A stretch of DNA of 64,000 bases from Uloborus plumipes. Lineage: Eukaryota; Arthropoda; Arachnida; Araneae; Uloboridae. The stretch is from assembly GCA_038373865.1 (NCBI GenBank), contig JAXGGA010001578.1, positions 83,251 through 147,250 of the forward strand, read 5' to 3'. Every line of letters begins with the position of its first letter. Within the stretch, counting starts at the first letter, position 1. This document shows positions 36,400 to 47,209 of this stretch, piece after piece. Both the position numbers and the translations under genes were made by a program. A model generated the notes under the pieces. That model was given only the letters and a program-made list of their open reading frames with translations, made no database searches and had not been told where the DNA came from.

Positions 36400-38200
36400 A
36401 ATTTTAGAAAAACACTAAATCGGGACCAACTTATTTTTACAGGTCCTCAGAAATTTTTTGGAGAAAAAGAAAAAATACGTGTTTTCTAAAATCATTCAAA
36501 GAAACAACTGCAAAATTTTGAGTGAAATCAGAAATGGCATGTATTTGACCTGCCTCTGACGCTTATAAAAACTGCATCTTAAGTTAAAACAAGGACCAAT
36601 TTACTATCTTTCTCAAGGAAAAAAAACCTGAAACGGATTTCAATACAAAGCAAGGAGTTCTAATTTGATGCTACTTCTATTTACTTTAGTATAGTTCAGA
36701 TTTTGGTAAAATTAAGATAAAAACTCAATTTTTTAAAAGTGAATTAATCACTTTCCTAAACTACATATCCAGGGGCTCAAATTCAGGACAAATATGCTGA
36801 AATTTCCAAAATCTCATCCTCCAAAATAGTCTAAGCAGAACAATTCTTCACAAAGAAGATTATCTTTTAATAAAAATAATTGCATGTCGACAATTTGGAT
36901 AAATGTGATAAATTTATGTAACACTTCAAACACAAACTTTTACAAAATACAAGCTATCTGCTACAATTGGAGTTTGAAATCCATAATTTCCCATGACTCA
37001 CTGGATGCAATGTTTACGGGGAAGGAGGGGGGGGTCGAGAATTTTCTAAATTAGTTCTTTGTGATAAGAAAATTTCAACTATCTGAGAAACGATTTGCAA
37101 ATATGAGCTGAAAATTTTAATTATGACAAAGTATAACGAACTGAGCTACTGTTATATTATTTCCAAAAATCTCAATACATTTAGGATAACCATTAGTGAA
37201 AGTCAACGATAGTTTTTACTTGAATCAATGTAGATGCAAATGGATTAAAATTTTCAAATGGAAGCAATTAAGTAGCAAATGTGCAAGTCTTCAATTACAA
37301 AATATTTTTCTTTGATTGCATTGAATGGCATGATGAATATTGGGTTCAAATGAAGCAAAATGTATGTCTGGAACATGGGTTGAAAAGCATGGTTTTAAAG
37401 TGGTGCCTATAGCTTGCAAAGCTGACCCATGTAGCTGCTTACGCCATTATCCTAATATTGAGAAACTAGTTTCTAAGAAATAGTTGCAAAAATTGTATTA
37501 ATGAATTAAGAATTAAGTAATTAAACAGTTTTTTAATTTTCTTTCTTCGTGATTTACGATACTATTTAGAAAACTTTCTAAAGGAAAAAAGATCATAATA
37601 TACTAAAGAGGCTTAAGCTCCAGGAAAAAGTCGCCATTAAAATAATCCATCGAAAAATTCAATATTTACGTGTCAGTATTTACCTCGAAAAATATTTTGT
37701 TCTGAAGGAACTAGTTGAGAAGGGTTTGTCTTTGTCAAACCTTCAAATGACTATACTTCTTTAGACTTAAGTGTTCTGGTACACAACATTCATCTTAATA
37801 TGAGGTATGACCTTCGAGTTAAAGAAGGTTGAGCACCAGTTTTAAAATAAATCATTGTGCTATGGATTACAGACTGAAAAATACGAGAGGACAAAAAATT
37901 TGTAGAGCTAAAAGTTTTTTTTCTTATTAAAGCACCTGTTAGTTTATATATGTTTTTCAATCGCCCTTTTTTTCAAACTCCTAATAGTGAGTGGATATTT
38001 TCTAGACAACTACCAACCCCAGTTCCCCCCCCCCCCACATACACTTGTTTTATTTGTTCTCACTGAGAATGCTTAGATTTCAACACATGATCCCAATGCA
38101 AGTAAAAGGAAAAGCTGAAGGAATATTTTTTTTCATTCTCTTGCTAGCAATTTCATATCATTAAATTACTAGCAGCAGTGAAAAATAAGGACTTAAAAAT
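36400..38200. other. Interior of hAT-like element, no recognised gene
   Basis: AT-rich sequence with short G- and C-runs (37020-37035, 38025-38038). No domain or RNA gene was recognised on either strand. It may be old transposase sequence beyond recognition. Confidence 0.4.
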
Positions 38201-40259
38201 AATTTTAAGGACCTTTAGTCAAAAATAAGTACTTTTAAGGGCCCTTATTTTTCCAAAATGAAAAATAAGGAGTTTCTAAGGACTTTTAAGGACCGTGGGA
38301 ACCCTGTAGATAGCACCCAATCCCCAACTTTCTGTTTAATGCCGCCAGAGATAATTTTGAAATATTTTCAAGGAAAATTTCTGAACGTGGGACTAACATT
38401 TGGCCAAGTTATGGAAAAAGGAACGGGTACCCATTCTTTCTTCCATAACTTGGCCAAAAGTAACTTAAAATTAGTTTTTGAGGTAACAATTTCAAAGCAT
38501 TTCTAGTAAGAAACCTCCATCTAATATCAAGGTCCTTGAAGAGAGGGTCTAAAACTGCGTTTTCAGGACTATAATTTCCAAAATTTTCGGGGAAGAGCCC
38601 TCAAAGAGATGGAGGAGTTGGAGTTTTTTTTTCAAAGTGCCCTTAAAAATATTCTCTCGTTTGGACCGCCGCCTAAAATGTCTTCAAATATCATTTTAAA
38701 ATATATATTTAGAAAGGAGAGTCTGAATTTGAGCCTGAATTTTTCGCCCATTCCTCTGACATTACCGAAGATAGTTTAGAATTGCACTTTAAAAATTCAA
38801 CGAGGAAAAATGTCTAGAAGAGCGCTCCACCCTGCCATCCTCTAAATTATTATTCTAAGCTTGGTTCCATTAGCCTTCTCCAAAATTTAAACATATATAC
38901 CCCACTATTTGCCTGCCACTAGTACAACTTAGTTCTTGGGAATATAATCAAAAATGCAACATGCTTTTTCGGATATATGAAACGGTTATATAAGTAGTCT
39001 TTTCATCATCAATGAAAGGGTTAGGGAAGGTGCATAAAATAGAGAGAAAGGTTAGTCTGTAATGGCTTGTTTTAGCAAGCCATTTTTTTATTATTATTTT
39101 TTTTTTCTTGTAAAAAAATAGCGAAACAAAAAGGTTTTATTTTAAAAAGAGTTTTAAAAGAGGCCCAGCCAGAGTTCTCCAATCGGACCCCGCATTTGCT
39201 AAGGCCGGCCCTGGAAATTGGTCTATTGACATCTACTGTTTGATTACCAAGTTTTATTTGCTCACCTGTATCTATTGCTTACCATTGTAGAGACTGTTCA
39301 TTTTTTAAAATGTAACTTAGCCCCTTCATCCTACAAGCAATTCATTTATGGCTTGTACTGCTCATTTCATAAGAATTTCTTGCGGTTATTTATTTTATCT
39401 ATGAGTTTCAAAGACATAAACTTACTATATATTCGTAATAATATTGCTGTTTTTTCTCTGAAAAAAAATCAACGTTATCCGTAGATTTCATCAAATTTAC
39501 TAAAAGAACTTATTAATTTGCACTTTAATGATTTATTTTTTCTAAGCAATTTCGAGGATTTACGCTGCAGCCTGACTTGAAAAATTCTGAAAAATATTCA
39601 ATAATTTTTTTCGAGACTTTAAATGAGATTGGACTTAAAGAAAATAAAATTTTCCCCAAAATGAGATCAAAATAAAGCTTCTAGGATGAATAGTTTTGGT
39701 TATACAGAGGAAAAACTACGATTTTTGGCTAAAAATCGCTGTTTTTCGTAACTTTACCCACTTTGAGGCACGTGTTAATATTATCCGATTAAGCTAAAAC
39801 TTTTCAAATCTCATTTTCTAGTCTATTGGCACATTTTAGGGGGGGGGGGGGTGCCTCAAAATATTAGTTGAAAAAAAAAATTCCCCATGTTACTTGCAAT
39901 TTCGAGGATTTGCGTTGCAGCCTGACGTGTGAAAATTCTGAAAAATATTTAATCATTTTTTTCGAAACTTTAAATAAGATTAGACTTAACGAAAATAAAA
40001 TTTCCTACAAAATGAGACCAAAATAAAGCTTCTAGGATTAGTAGTTTTGGTTTTACAGAGTAAAAACTACAATTTTTGGCTAAAAAACGCTGTTTTTCTT
40101 AACTTTACCCTCTTTGAGGCACATGTTAATATTATCCGATTAAGCTAAAACTTGGCAAATCTCATTTTCTAGCCCATTGGCATATTTTAGCGGGGTGCCC
40201 CAAAAATGTAGTTGAAAATTTTTTCCCCCATGTTACTTGTGACCACCCTAATGTTATAC

Positions 40260-42050
40260 ATAAAAATATACATAAAAATATTACAAACACTGGAATAATA
40301 AGCAAAAGGTTGAATAAGCAAAAGTGCTCCTATCATAGCGTTGTAGTCATTTGAAAATTTTACTAATGGAGTCATTTTGCAGATTTGCAAAATATATTGA
40401 AAACGAATAATACCTTATGATCCAGGAACAAGCCTGAAAAACCAAAAATTGGAGAATTTTAGCTTTTTTCTCAATTGGATTAAAAGTTAAAAAAAAGTAC
40501 TCATTTTTTTTTTCTTTTTCCCCCGGTATCATAGCGTAGAGCATTAAAAAAAACACTGTATTACTCATAAACATTAATTTATTTCTTGTAAGGTATCTTC
40601 TAAACATGCAAAACTACCATTCTTTACAACAATGAAACATTTTCAAATAATCGAAAATTATAAAATATTTACCAAGATTACTACAATCCAGTACAAAAAT
40701 CTACTAAATAAAGCACCCACACCTGTGTTAAAACTGGGGGTTTAGTACTCATTTTATTTTTCATAGTAAGATCATAGTTTTAAGTATATACAAGCAAAAA
40801 TGGGGGGGGGGGGGATTTTCGAAATTTGTGTTCTAAAAACCTCATTTTAGACGATCTTTGGTGATATCAGAATGTGTTGTGGCTTATCTATAGATTAGGT
40901 AAATGTAGGTACTCTTCCCGAGCAGTTTTTGAAAATTGAAGTTATCAAATCAAAAATTTAGACGATCTCTGATAATGTTAAGAAATGAAGGTTCCGAAGT
41001 AGTAACCTCGGAAGTTTTTCTAGATCACAGCTGTACTAACAAAATTATAGAACATATTTGATAACGTCAGGAGAATGGATAGTTCAGGGACTTTCTCACT
41101 CCTTAAAACTGCAGTTTTAAAAATAGTTTTTAAACTTTTTAGTGCTGTTATGAGAGAGGAGATTCGAAGGTACTCGCCTAAATTTTTTTTGAAAATGATG
41201 TCTTAAAAAGCGATTGCAGGATATATCTGGTAACGTTAGGGAAAGGCATCAGGTTCAGAAACTTATCCTCATGGATTGAAAAAAGGTTCAAAATCAAAAT
41301 TTATTAGTTTTTCGATAATATTAGAGTGAGGGTTTTATTTAATTATTTTTTGGGGGGATCAGATTCTTGAAATTGTTTCAAATTTAATTGAAAAAGCACA
41401 AAATTAAGAATGATAGAAAAGAATGAATGCAAAGGGTTGATTTAAATATTATGTACGCAAATATGACATTTAACTATGATCACCAAAATTTTGGTTCAAA
41501 AATGAAAAAAAATTTTTGGTTGAGTTTTGGTTACTCACATTTCCCGACTAATGCATAATTTTACTGCCTAAACTCCTAAATTTCGATTGCCATCTGAAAT
41601 ATCTGTGATAAATTTTAAGGGGGGGGGATATTTATGCTCCAGCTGAACGCTGAACTCAACTCGGATGCAACTGCATTGAAATTCCCGAAGGGGCGTGGCA
41701 AAATGACAATCGTGCAAGTCTTCTGTTGTGGAACATGAAACATAAGATTTGTAAAAAATAATGGCAAGCATAAAATTAGAGATATTCATGTGGTAGAATC
41801 ACACAGGAAACCAAAGTGGGAGACCGTTTCTGAGGCGGATGCAATCTGATTTCGAAATGCGTAAAAAATCGAGACTGACGGGTAAAGGCGTGAAAAACAA
41901 CCCTAATGTTAACTTTACGCCAAACCTGTAAACATTGACAAGTTTAAGGGTGTCTTAGTGAAATCCAAATTTGTGTTTCGTTTATTTTTATGTCTTTGGA
42001 AAAAAAACTGAAGGAATGAGATCTATTTTTTTTCCTTCCCGATATCAGTC
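40260..42050. repeat. Intronic region with degenerate ~100-bp repeats
   Basis: From about 40840 to 41340, phrases such as GATAACGTCAGGAGAATGG, GGTAACGTTAGGGAAAGGC and GATAATGTTAAGAAATGAAGG recur roughly every 100-150 bp, followed by ACTGCAGTTTTAAAA-type segments. Similar phrases occur near 38520-38700 and 58320-58560, so this is a dispersed degenerate repeat. No gene was seen. Confidence 0.4.
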
Positions 42051-42055
42051 TGGGT

Positions 42056-42108
42056 GATTTCGTCAAGACGGAAATCCGTCGTGAGACGGAAGGTCTTGCA
42101 CCCATGAT
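42056..42108 (+). repeat. 53-nt structured repeat, copy 2
   Basis: This is the second copy of the 16264-16316 repeat. The outer stem is CAAGAC (42064-42069) with GTCTTG (42093-42098); the inner hairpin is CCGTC-GTGA-GACGG, a GNRA-type tetraloop. Neither the stems nor the internal loop carry changes. The sequence outside the 53 nt differs between copies. Confidence 0.6.
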
Positions 42109-42814
42109 AAGCCCAAGTTTCTCTGCAATTGTGTTTCAAATGTTCATTTGTCATGATAACATAACATTTTTTGCATGTGGCTAATGGGGTGTGTTGGGCA
42201 AAGGAATAACTTTGACTTCCCCACGATGCCCTCTCCTTGTCAAATGCTTTCCAATCCTAAATTTTTGTTATTGCCCCACTTTGCTTGGGAATTTGTTACT
42301 GTAGGAACCAACATAACCTTAAAGCAAACTAAAAGCAACTAAAAAGCAAAAAATAATAGATAACATTTACATACAATTTCATACCTGTTAATTAAATTTG
42401 TTTTACTTTTTCAGTACAAAAATCCACTGAACAAAACACTCACTCATAAAATAAACAATATATTTTTTATTTCTAATTGATCAACTATTTTAATACCTAC
42501 CTCATTATATGTTAATTCCTTAATTTTTATTTGCCTTTTGAAGTCTCATTCTATATACTACCTAACCTAACTAGGTTTAATTTTAAAGACTAAATTAGTT
42601 TTTAGTTAAAATGTTAGAAGATTCTGTGGGTAGTCAGTTAGGCAAGGTAACAGTTTATAAAAGGCACAGACTTTAAAAGGCGATTAAGAAATTGTATATA
42701 ATTAGTTAGGTGTTAAAATTGTTCGTAGTTTAGTAATCAAAATTAGCGTTTATTTTGTGCGTGGGTGTTTTATTTCGTGGATTTTTGTACTGGATTGTAG
42801 AAATCTTGGTAAAT

Positions 42815-43100
42815 CTATATACATAAATGACTACTTTTGTATGTATGTATGTCCGGGGTAATCTTCAAAACTACTGGACCGATATTAACCGTTTTTTCAC
42901 CGTAGATAGCTTAGATAGCTACATTAACAGGAATCAGGATAGGCTATAATTTGTTTCTAAAAAACTTAGTTTTAAAAAGTTATTAGAAAAAACAGTAAAT
43001 TTTATATGGTTTCCCCATTAAATGATTTTCAACATATTTTGTAAAATTTCGGAAGGCTTCACCAGTCGTAACTTTTCCGTCTAAGAACATTAAATGAAAC
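42815..43100 (+). mobile_element. Possible Helitron-like 5' end
   Basis: The sequence TCTATATACATAAATGACTA directly after an A, followed by TTTGTATGTATGTATGTCC and ACTACTGGACCGAT, resembles the start of non-autonomous Helitrons or a related dispersed repeat common in arthropods. No CTRR end with hairpin was found downstream, so the class is uncertain. Confidence 0.3.
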
Positions 43101-44545
43101 AGTGAAACAAAAATTTGAAAAAACCACTAAGAACACATGAAAATTTCCATTTTTTCAAAATTTCAGCCTTGTTGCGGGATTGGAAGATATTATCCGATTT
43201 CAAAATTTTTTGTTTTGTTTTATAAGTCTTCAGCAATCGCAACTTTTCCGCACTATTACAATTAGAAAATAAAAAACTTTGTTTTTTTCACCCCACCCTA
43301 ATACACACACAGTCTTGATTGCTCGAAGCTTTATATGAGGGTAATCTCAAAAATAAGGTCTCCATAGCGCTGGGGAGGTTAAGAAATGACTAATGCAACT
43401 GTTGGCCGCTCTGTTGTAATTAGTGCTTCTCCCCCACATAAACTAGCTTGCTAATGTAATATGGAATGGGCTGAAATCTCCTGTAATGGCTATTGATGTG
43501 AGAGATGAATAGTGATCTATTGTTGAATGCATGGAAAGCATTAGCAAGTTTTGGCAAGTGGCTGACAATTAAGTGTCTTGTTTAACAAATGATATTCAAT
43601 TAATAACATTATTGAACTACCAAAACTAACGAAAATATTACTGTTCTTTGTTAGCGCTTTGAGACAATAGCTACACTTATACTCAACTTTATACACTCAA
43701 ACTTTATACAAAATGCACTTTTCTTCAAAAAAAAAATATTTTCGTATGAACACAAGTCATTTTTTTTGGTGCGACTATGTTATTCAATGATTTTAAATAG
43801 GGAAAAATCCCAACGGGCCAAAGTAACCTAAACATAAGGGTAAGATTTTACCAAATGAAGACTTAAAACGTGTAATTTTTCTTTAAAAAATATAACTATT
43901 CATACATTAAATTAAAAGTAGGCTAGGATTATAAAATTTTCTATCAGCTTAGAAATAAGATAAATAGTAAAATTATTGAGAAAAGGGTAAATAAATTTTC
44001 CAAATTTAGGCCAAATTGGCCAGTATTCATGGTATCACAGATATTCTGAAAACAGTTCTCGATAAACAGTTTTAAAGTATAAAAGGATACACATTACCTT
44101 TACTAACACTTTAAAACAAAAGGACTTGTAGCACTTGATTGCTCCTTAAAAATAAAGAGCTTCTTCAGGTACCTAAGCTTCTAAAAATTTTAAGGATATA
44201 AAAGTTTCTTAATACCAGTAACAGTTCAATTGAACTTTTTAAAATTTATGTCTCATTATATGGCAAGGGGAATATTAAAATGCCTGAAAACATTTGTCTT
44301 GAATCATTAACACTGTCGTTTGATGTTAAATTACAATAGTTAAAAAATGGAGTATGAAGAATTACTGAAACTTCACCATAATTTGAAAATTAATTTTAAA
44401 GTTTTAACATGCTTTGCACTATTATACACAACTCTGTGAACAGAAATTTGAGAAACAGCTAAAGTAGTTACTAACAACACTGATTTGACCATTATAACTT
44501 AAATGATTTCTGGGTTTTATGCAACCACGTAAAATCTGCTACATA
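43100..44545. other. Intron sequence without recognised features
   Basis: AT-rich, with no transposon ends, RNA gene or coding sequence recognised up to the septin donor site at 44549. Confidence 0.4.
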
Positions 44546-44549
44546 TTAC

Positions 44550-44639
44550 CTCCTTTTCTGCATCTTTCAGCTCGGATTCTTTTTCCTTCACACGAACAAC
44601 AAACATTTGTCTCATCTCTTCTTCTTTCCTCTGTAATTC
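44550..44639 (-). CDS. SEPTIN6-like: Penultimate septin exon, coiled-coil segment
   Basis: This 90-bp exon encodes 30 residues, beginning [20 protein letters not shown] and ending DAEKE. The motif [23 protein letters not shown] is characteristic of the SEPT6/8/11 group directly before the LH-KFD segment, which here is encoded by the exon at 5944-6126. Splice sites on the minus strand are good: TTTATTTATTGTAG before GAATTA, and GAG followed by GTAATATG. Both exon ends are in phase 0, so joining to the terminal exon gives KE-LHSKFD exactly as in the family. The upstream exon (residues just after the GTPase domain) was not found between 44640 and 64000. The exon was too short to show as an open reading frame starting with Met. 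Confidence 0.88.
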
Positions 44640-45802
44640 CTACAATAAATAAATAGCAGCTCCAATAAAAACTGTTTATACTGCTACAGGAATGCACTGA
44701 ACTGGAGCTGAAACTTACTTTATCTTAAAACTGCAGTCAGTTGATTGAGATTTTTAACCTTTTGATAACCATTATTTAAAAAACTTTCCCTCCAGGTAAA
44801 TCCAAAGAGATTATGAAATGTAACTGGAGAGGATCCTAAGCCACATAAAGTATCCTATGGTGGTGTTAAAGGAGACATTTTAAGTCCGCAAAAATTATGT
44901 AGCAGTTTACACCAGTCTTGCAGTCAATTATAAGAAAGTAATGAAATAGGATTATGATTACACACAAGAAAAATGAGAAATTATGCCTATGATTGGGATT
45001 GCAATTCTCTGCCAAAAAGTATTTCTAAGTATGGTAATGATTACAGTTGGTAAAATAGTGCAGTAGAAATAAGCTGAAAAACACCTTGGGGTCGAACAAA
45101 TTGTAACAGAAACAACACCTATTGGAAATGGTAGGTAACAGGCTCCTAATAAACATACTAAAAGTATACATCCGTACTAGTGGGACAAATATGTTTTTTT
45201 TGCCGCCATCTTGAAAAATCATAAAAAAATTTCAAAAATTCAAAAAAATTATTTGCGGTATCAAATGAAAGGAAATTTTAAGCTGAAAAGGGATAAAACA
45301 TAGGATATTTGAAGTGAAGTGAAAATACTTAAAATATACACCCGTACTGTGGTGCAAAATGTGGTTTTTTTCGGCCGCCATCGTGAAAAATCCGAAAAAT
45401 TCAAAAAATAATGTGTGGTATCAAATGAAAGAAAATTTCATGTTAAAAAGGAATATAACATCTGATATTTCAAGTGAAGTGAGCAGTATAAGAGTATACA
45501 CCCGTACTGTAGCGAGAAATGCTTTTTTTAGTCGCCATCTTAGAAAAGAGTGGATTTGGTTTGAAAACATTTAAACATATCATATGTGGTATCGAATGAA
45601 AGGTAATTTCATACTGAAAAAGAAAGTGATTTAGGTTTAATCTAATAATAATAAAAAAAAAAACAACGAAATGGGGACTAAAACACTGAATTCTTTTGTT
45701 GTGTCAAAAACAGCATTTATTGATCTAAAAGGCTTAAAAACCGTGAATAACTTTGCCTCCAAGTTCATCTTTATTAAAGTTAAATAAATACATTTTCTTT
45801 AA

Positions 45803-46768
45803 CACGCAAGAGCTCACGCGAGGTCGAAAACGACCCCAGCCATTTTTGTTTCCATTTCTTATAATTTCATGGACAGATAAGGAAACCATCTTTTGGGTAG
45901 CTGCCATTGTGTCCTTAATTGATAGGAAGGTGTGGTTGGAATTTTCTTAAATCCTTTTCATTCTTGTAAACTAGGGGGGATCTTGCGATTGGCGTCTTTT
46001 ACGACCGCACGCGAGTACTGACGTCAGTAAAGTTCTCGGAACGAACAAGTGTTTGGAGTCGGTTCCATTGAAAGAATTTCGAAACATTTTGTGAAAATGA
46101 AGTAGTTGTCAGCAATCCTTCTTCTAGCCATGATTTTCAGTTTACAAGAGTGTGATTCACAATGATTATGAAGTTCTGTCCAAGCAAAATTCATATTTTT
46201 CAATTGCTTTTGCACTACTTATAACAAAGAAAAGATGACGAGAGCGAGAAATGAAGCATTTTAGCTAATTACTTGACGATGGAGAAAGTGATGAATAAGT
46301 GTCATTTCAGACAATGAAGATTTAGCATTGAAGAAAACTTTAGTGATTATGACAGTGAAAGCAAATTTTCTTTCAGCAAAAATTCTGATAATCCTGATAC
46401 AGATAACATCTTTATTGGAAGAGATAAAGAAACTATTTGGCAAAGAAATAAATTTAGAACTAATGTTTGTACTCCAGTTCGAAAAATAAGTATTTTTCTT
46501 CCTGCACCAAAGGGAAACGCAAAAAAATGTTACTGATGTGTTTGAGAGCTGGAGCATTTTCGTAATAGTTCATAAAAAACTTTCTTCCTGCCTTTCAAAT
46601 CAAAAACTAATCATTGTAGAAGTCTCTATAAAGTAAAAAACATAAATAAATAAAATAAAATAAAGAAGTCATGAAAAAAAGGAAGAGAAATGAAGAAAAA
46701 CACATTGGGGTCGTTTTCGACCCCGCGCGAGTACTCGTGTGACAAAATATGGTGCGAGCTCTCGCGAG
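45803..46768 (+). mobile_element. Internally deleted piggyBac element
   Basis: TTAA at 45799-45802 and 46769-46772 flanks inverted ends CACGCAAGAGCTCACGCGAG on the left and, reverse-complemented, CTCGCGAGAGCTCGCACC on the right. A palindromic GGTCGAAAACGACCCC follows on both sides. TTAA targets are the hallmark of piggyBac. The interior retains an N-terminal transposase fragment on the plus strand. Confidence 0.8.
46235..46558 (+). pseudogene. piggyBac transposase N-terminal remnant
   Basis: Across frames, the plus strand reads MTRARNEE at 46235, then ISDNEDL, SDYDSESKFSFSKNSDNPDT, then FIGRDKETIWQRNKFRTNVC and ISIFLPAPKGNAKK, ending TDVFESWSIF. The acidic N-terminus and the GRDKETIW ... PAPKG-A ... 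FE-W-IF order match the start of piggyBac transposases (cut-and-paste at TTAA). Stops and frameshifts are present, and the DDD catalytic core is absent, lost in the internal deletion. It cannot be active; it could only be mobilised in trans by its ends. Confidence 0.65.
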
Positions 46769-47209
46769 TTAAAAGTTAAATTGGATGATAAAAAAAAATC
46801 TACAATTTGAAAAAAAAATCATGTAATTAAAGAAGTTTTCATGAAATAAAATATTTATATCCATTAAAATGAAATATCATCTTCATCATCCAAATCCAAA
46901 ATGTCCCTTGTGTTTGTGCGATTCTTTAAACAACAGTTTTTACAAACTAACAAGCATGGAAGTCTATATTGACAACATGTACATTTTGTAGTGTTATATG
47001 GTTCTAATTATGTTTAAGAGTTTATGTGGTGGCTGGGATCAAGTCTGTGGATATCGGCTGAAATTCTCCGTCTACCAATTGCCATCACCAAAGTCTGGGA
47101 TTAAGAGTTTGTGACTCAAGGTTTTTCCAACAAAGAACTGCAAATGTATTGGATATAGATCATATTTCACTGCATTTGGTGTTGGAGGCAACGAGCAATG
47201 TGCAATTCA

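Larger units (their letters stand above)
34987..38306. mobile_element. 3.3-kb hAT-like element, CAGGGTTCCCAC ends
   Basis: The left end CATGGTTCCCAC and the right end, reverse-complemented, CAGGGTTCCCACGGTCCTTA fit hAT termini, and both are followed inward by AAAATAAGGACTTTCTAAGG-type repeats. TAGATA at 34981-34986 is repeated immediately after the right end at 38307-38312; hAT elements usually make 8 bp, so two positions may have mutated. No hAT transposase was recognised inside; the left half is invaded by the foldback at 35485-36390. Confidence 0.6.
29141..40250. mobile_element. 11.1-kb transposon, TAGGGTGGTCAC ends, 9-bp duplication
   Basis: The left end is TAGGGTGGTCACAAAAAATC and the right end, reverse-complemented, TAGGGTGGTCACAAGTAACA. 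ATGTTATAC at 29132-29140 is repeated exactly at 40251-40259. Terminal units of about 340 bp (phrases GCACCCCCCTAAAATGTGCC, GGGTAAAGTT, AAAACAGCGATTTTTAGCCA) occur at 29141-29420 and near 32170-32520. Two inverted tandem copies are at about 39540-40250. Between the left copies lie 100-150-bp repeats based on TTGGTACAGACCTTAA and TCAAGGTCAAAGGTCAAA. The only coding remnant is at 32949-33960. It is invaded by elements at 30119, 30837 and 34987. Confidence 0.85.
6127..44549 (-). other. Last intron of the septin gene (38.4 kb)
   Basis: The interval between the two septin exons is 38,423 bp. It starts with GTAATATG and ends with a pyrimidine-rich tract and GCAG on the minus strand. It holds nearly all mobile elements listed between 6.2 and 42.8 kb and no other recognised host gene. 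The exon pairing relies on the protein junction matching the septin family; a misjoined assembly in the C-poor blocks would change the length but not the order. Confidence 0.75.
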
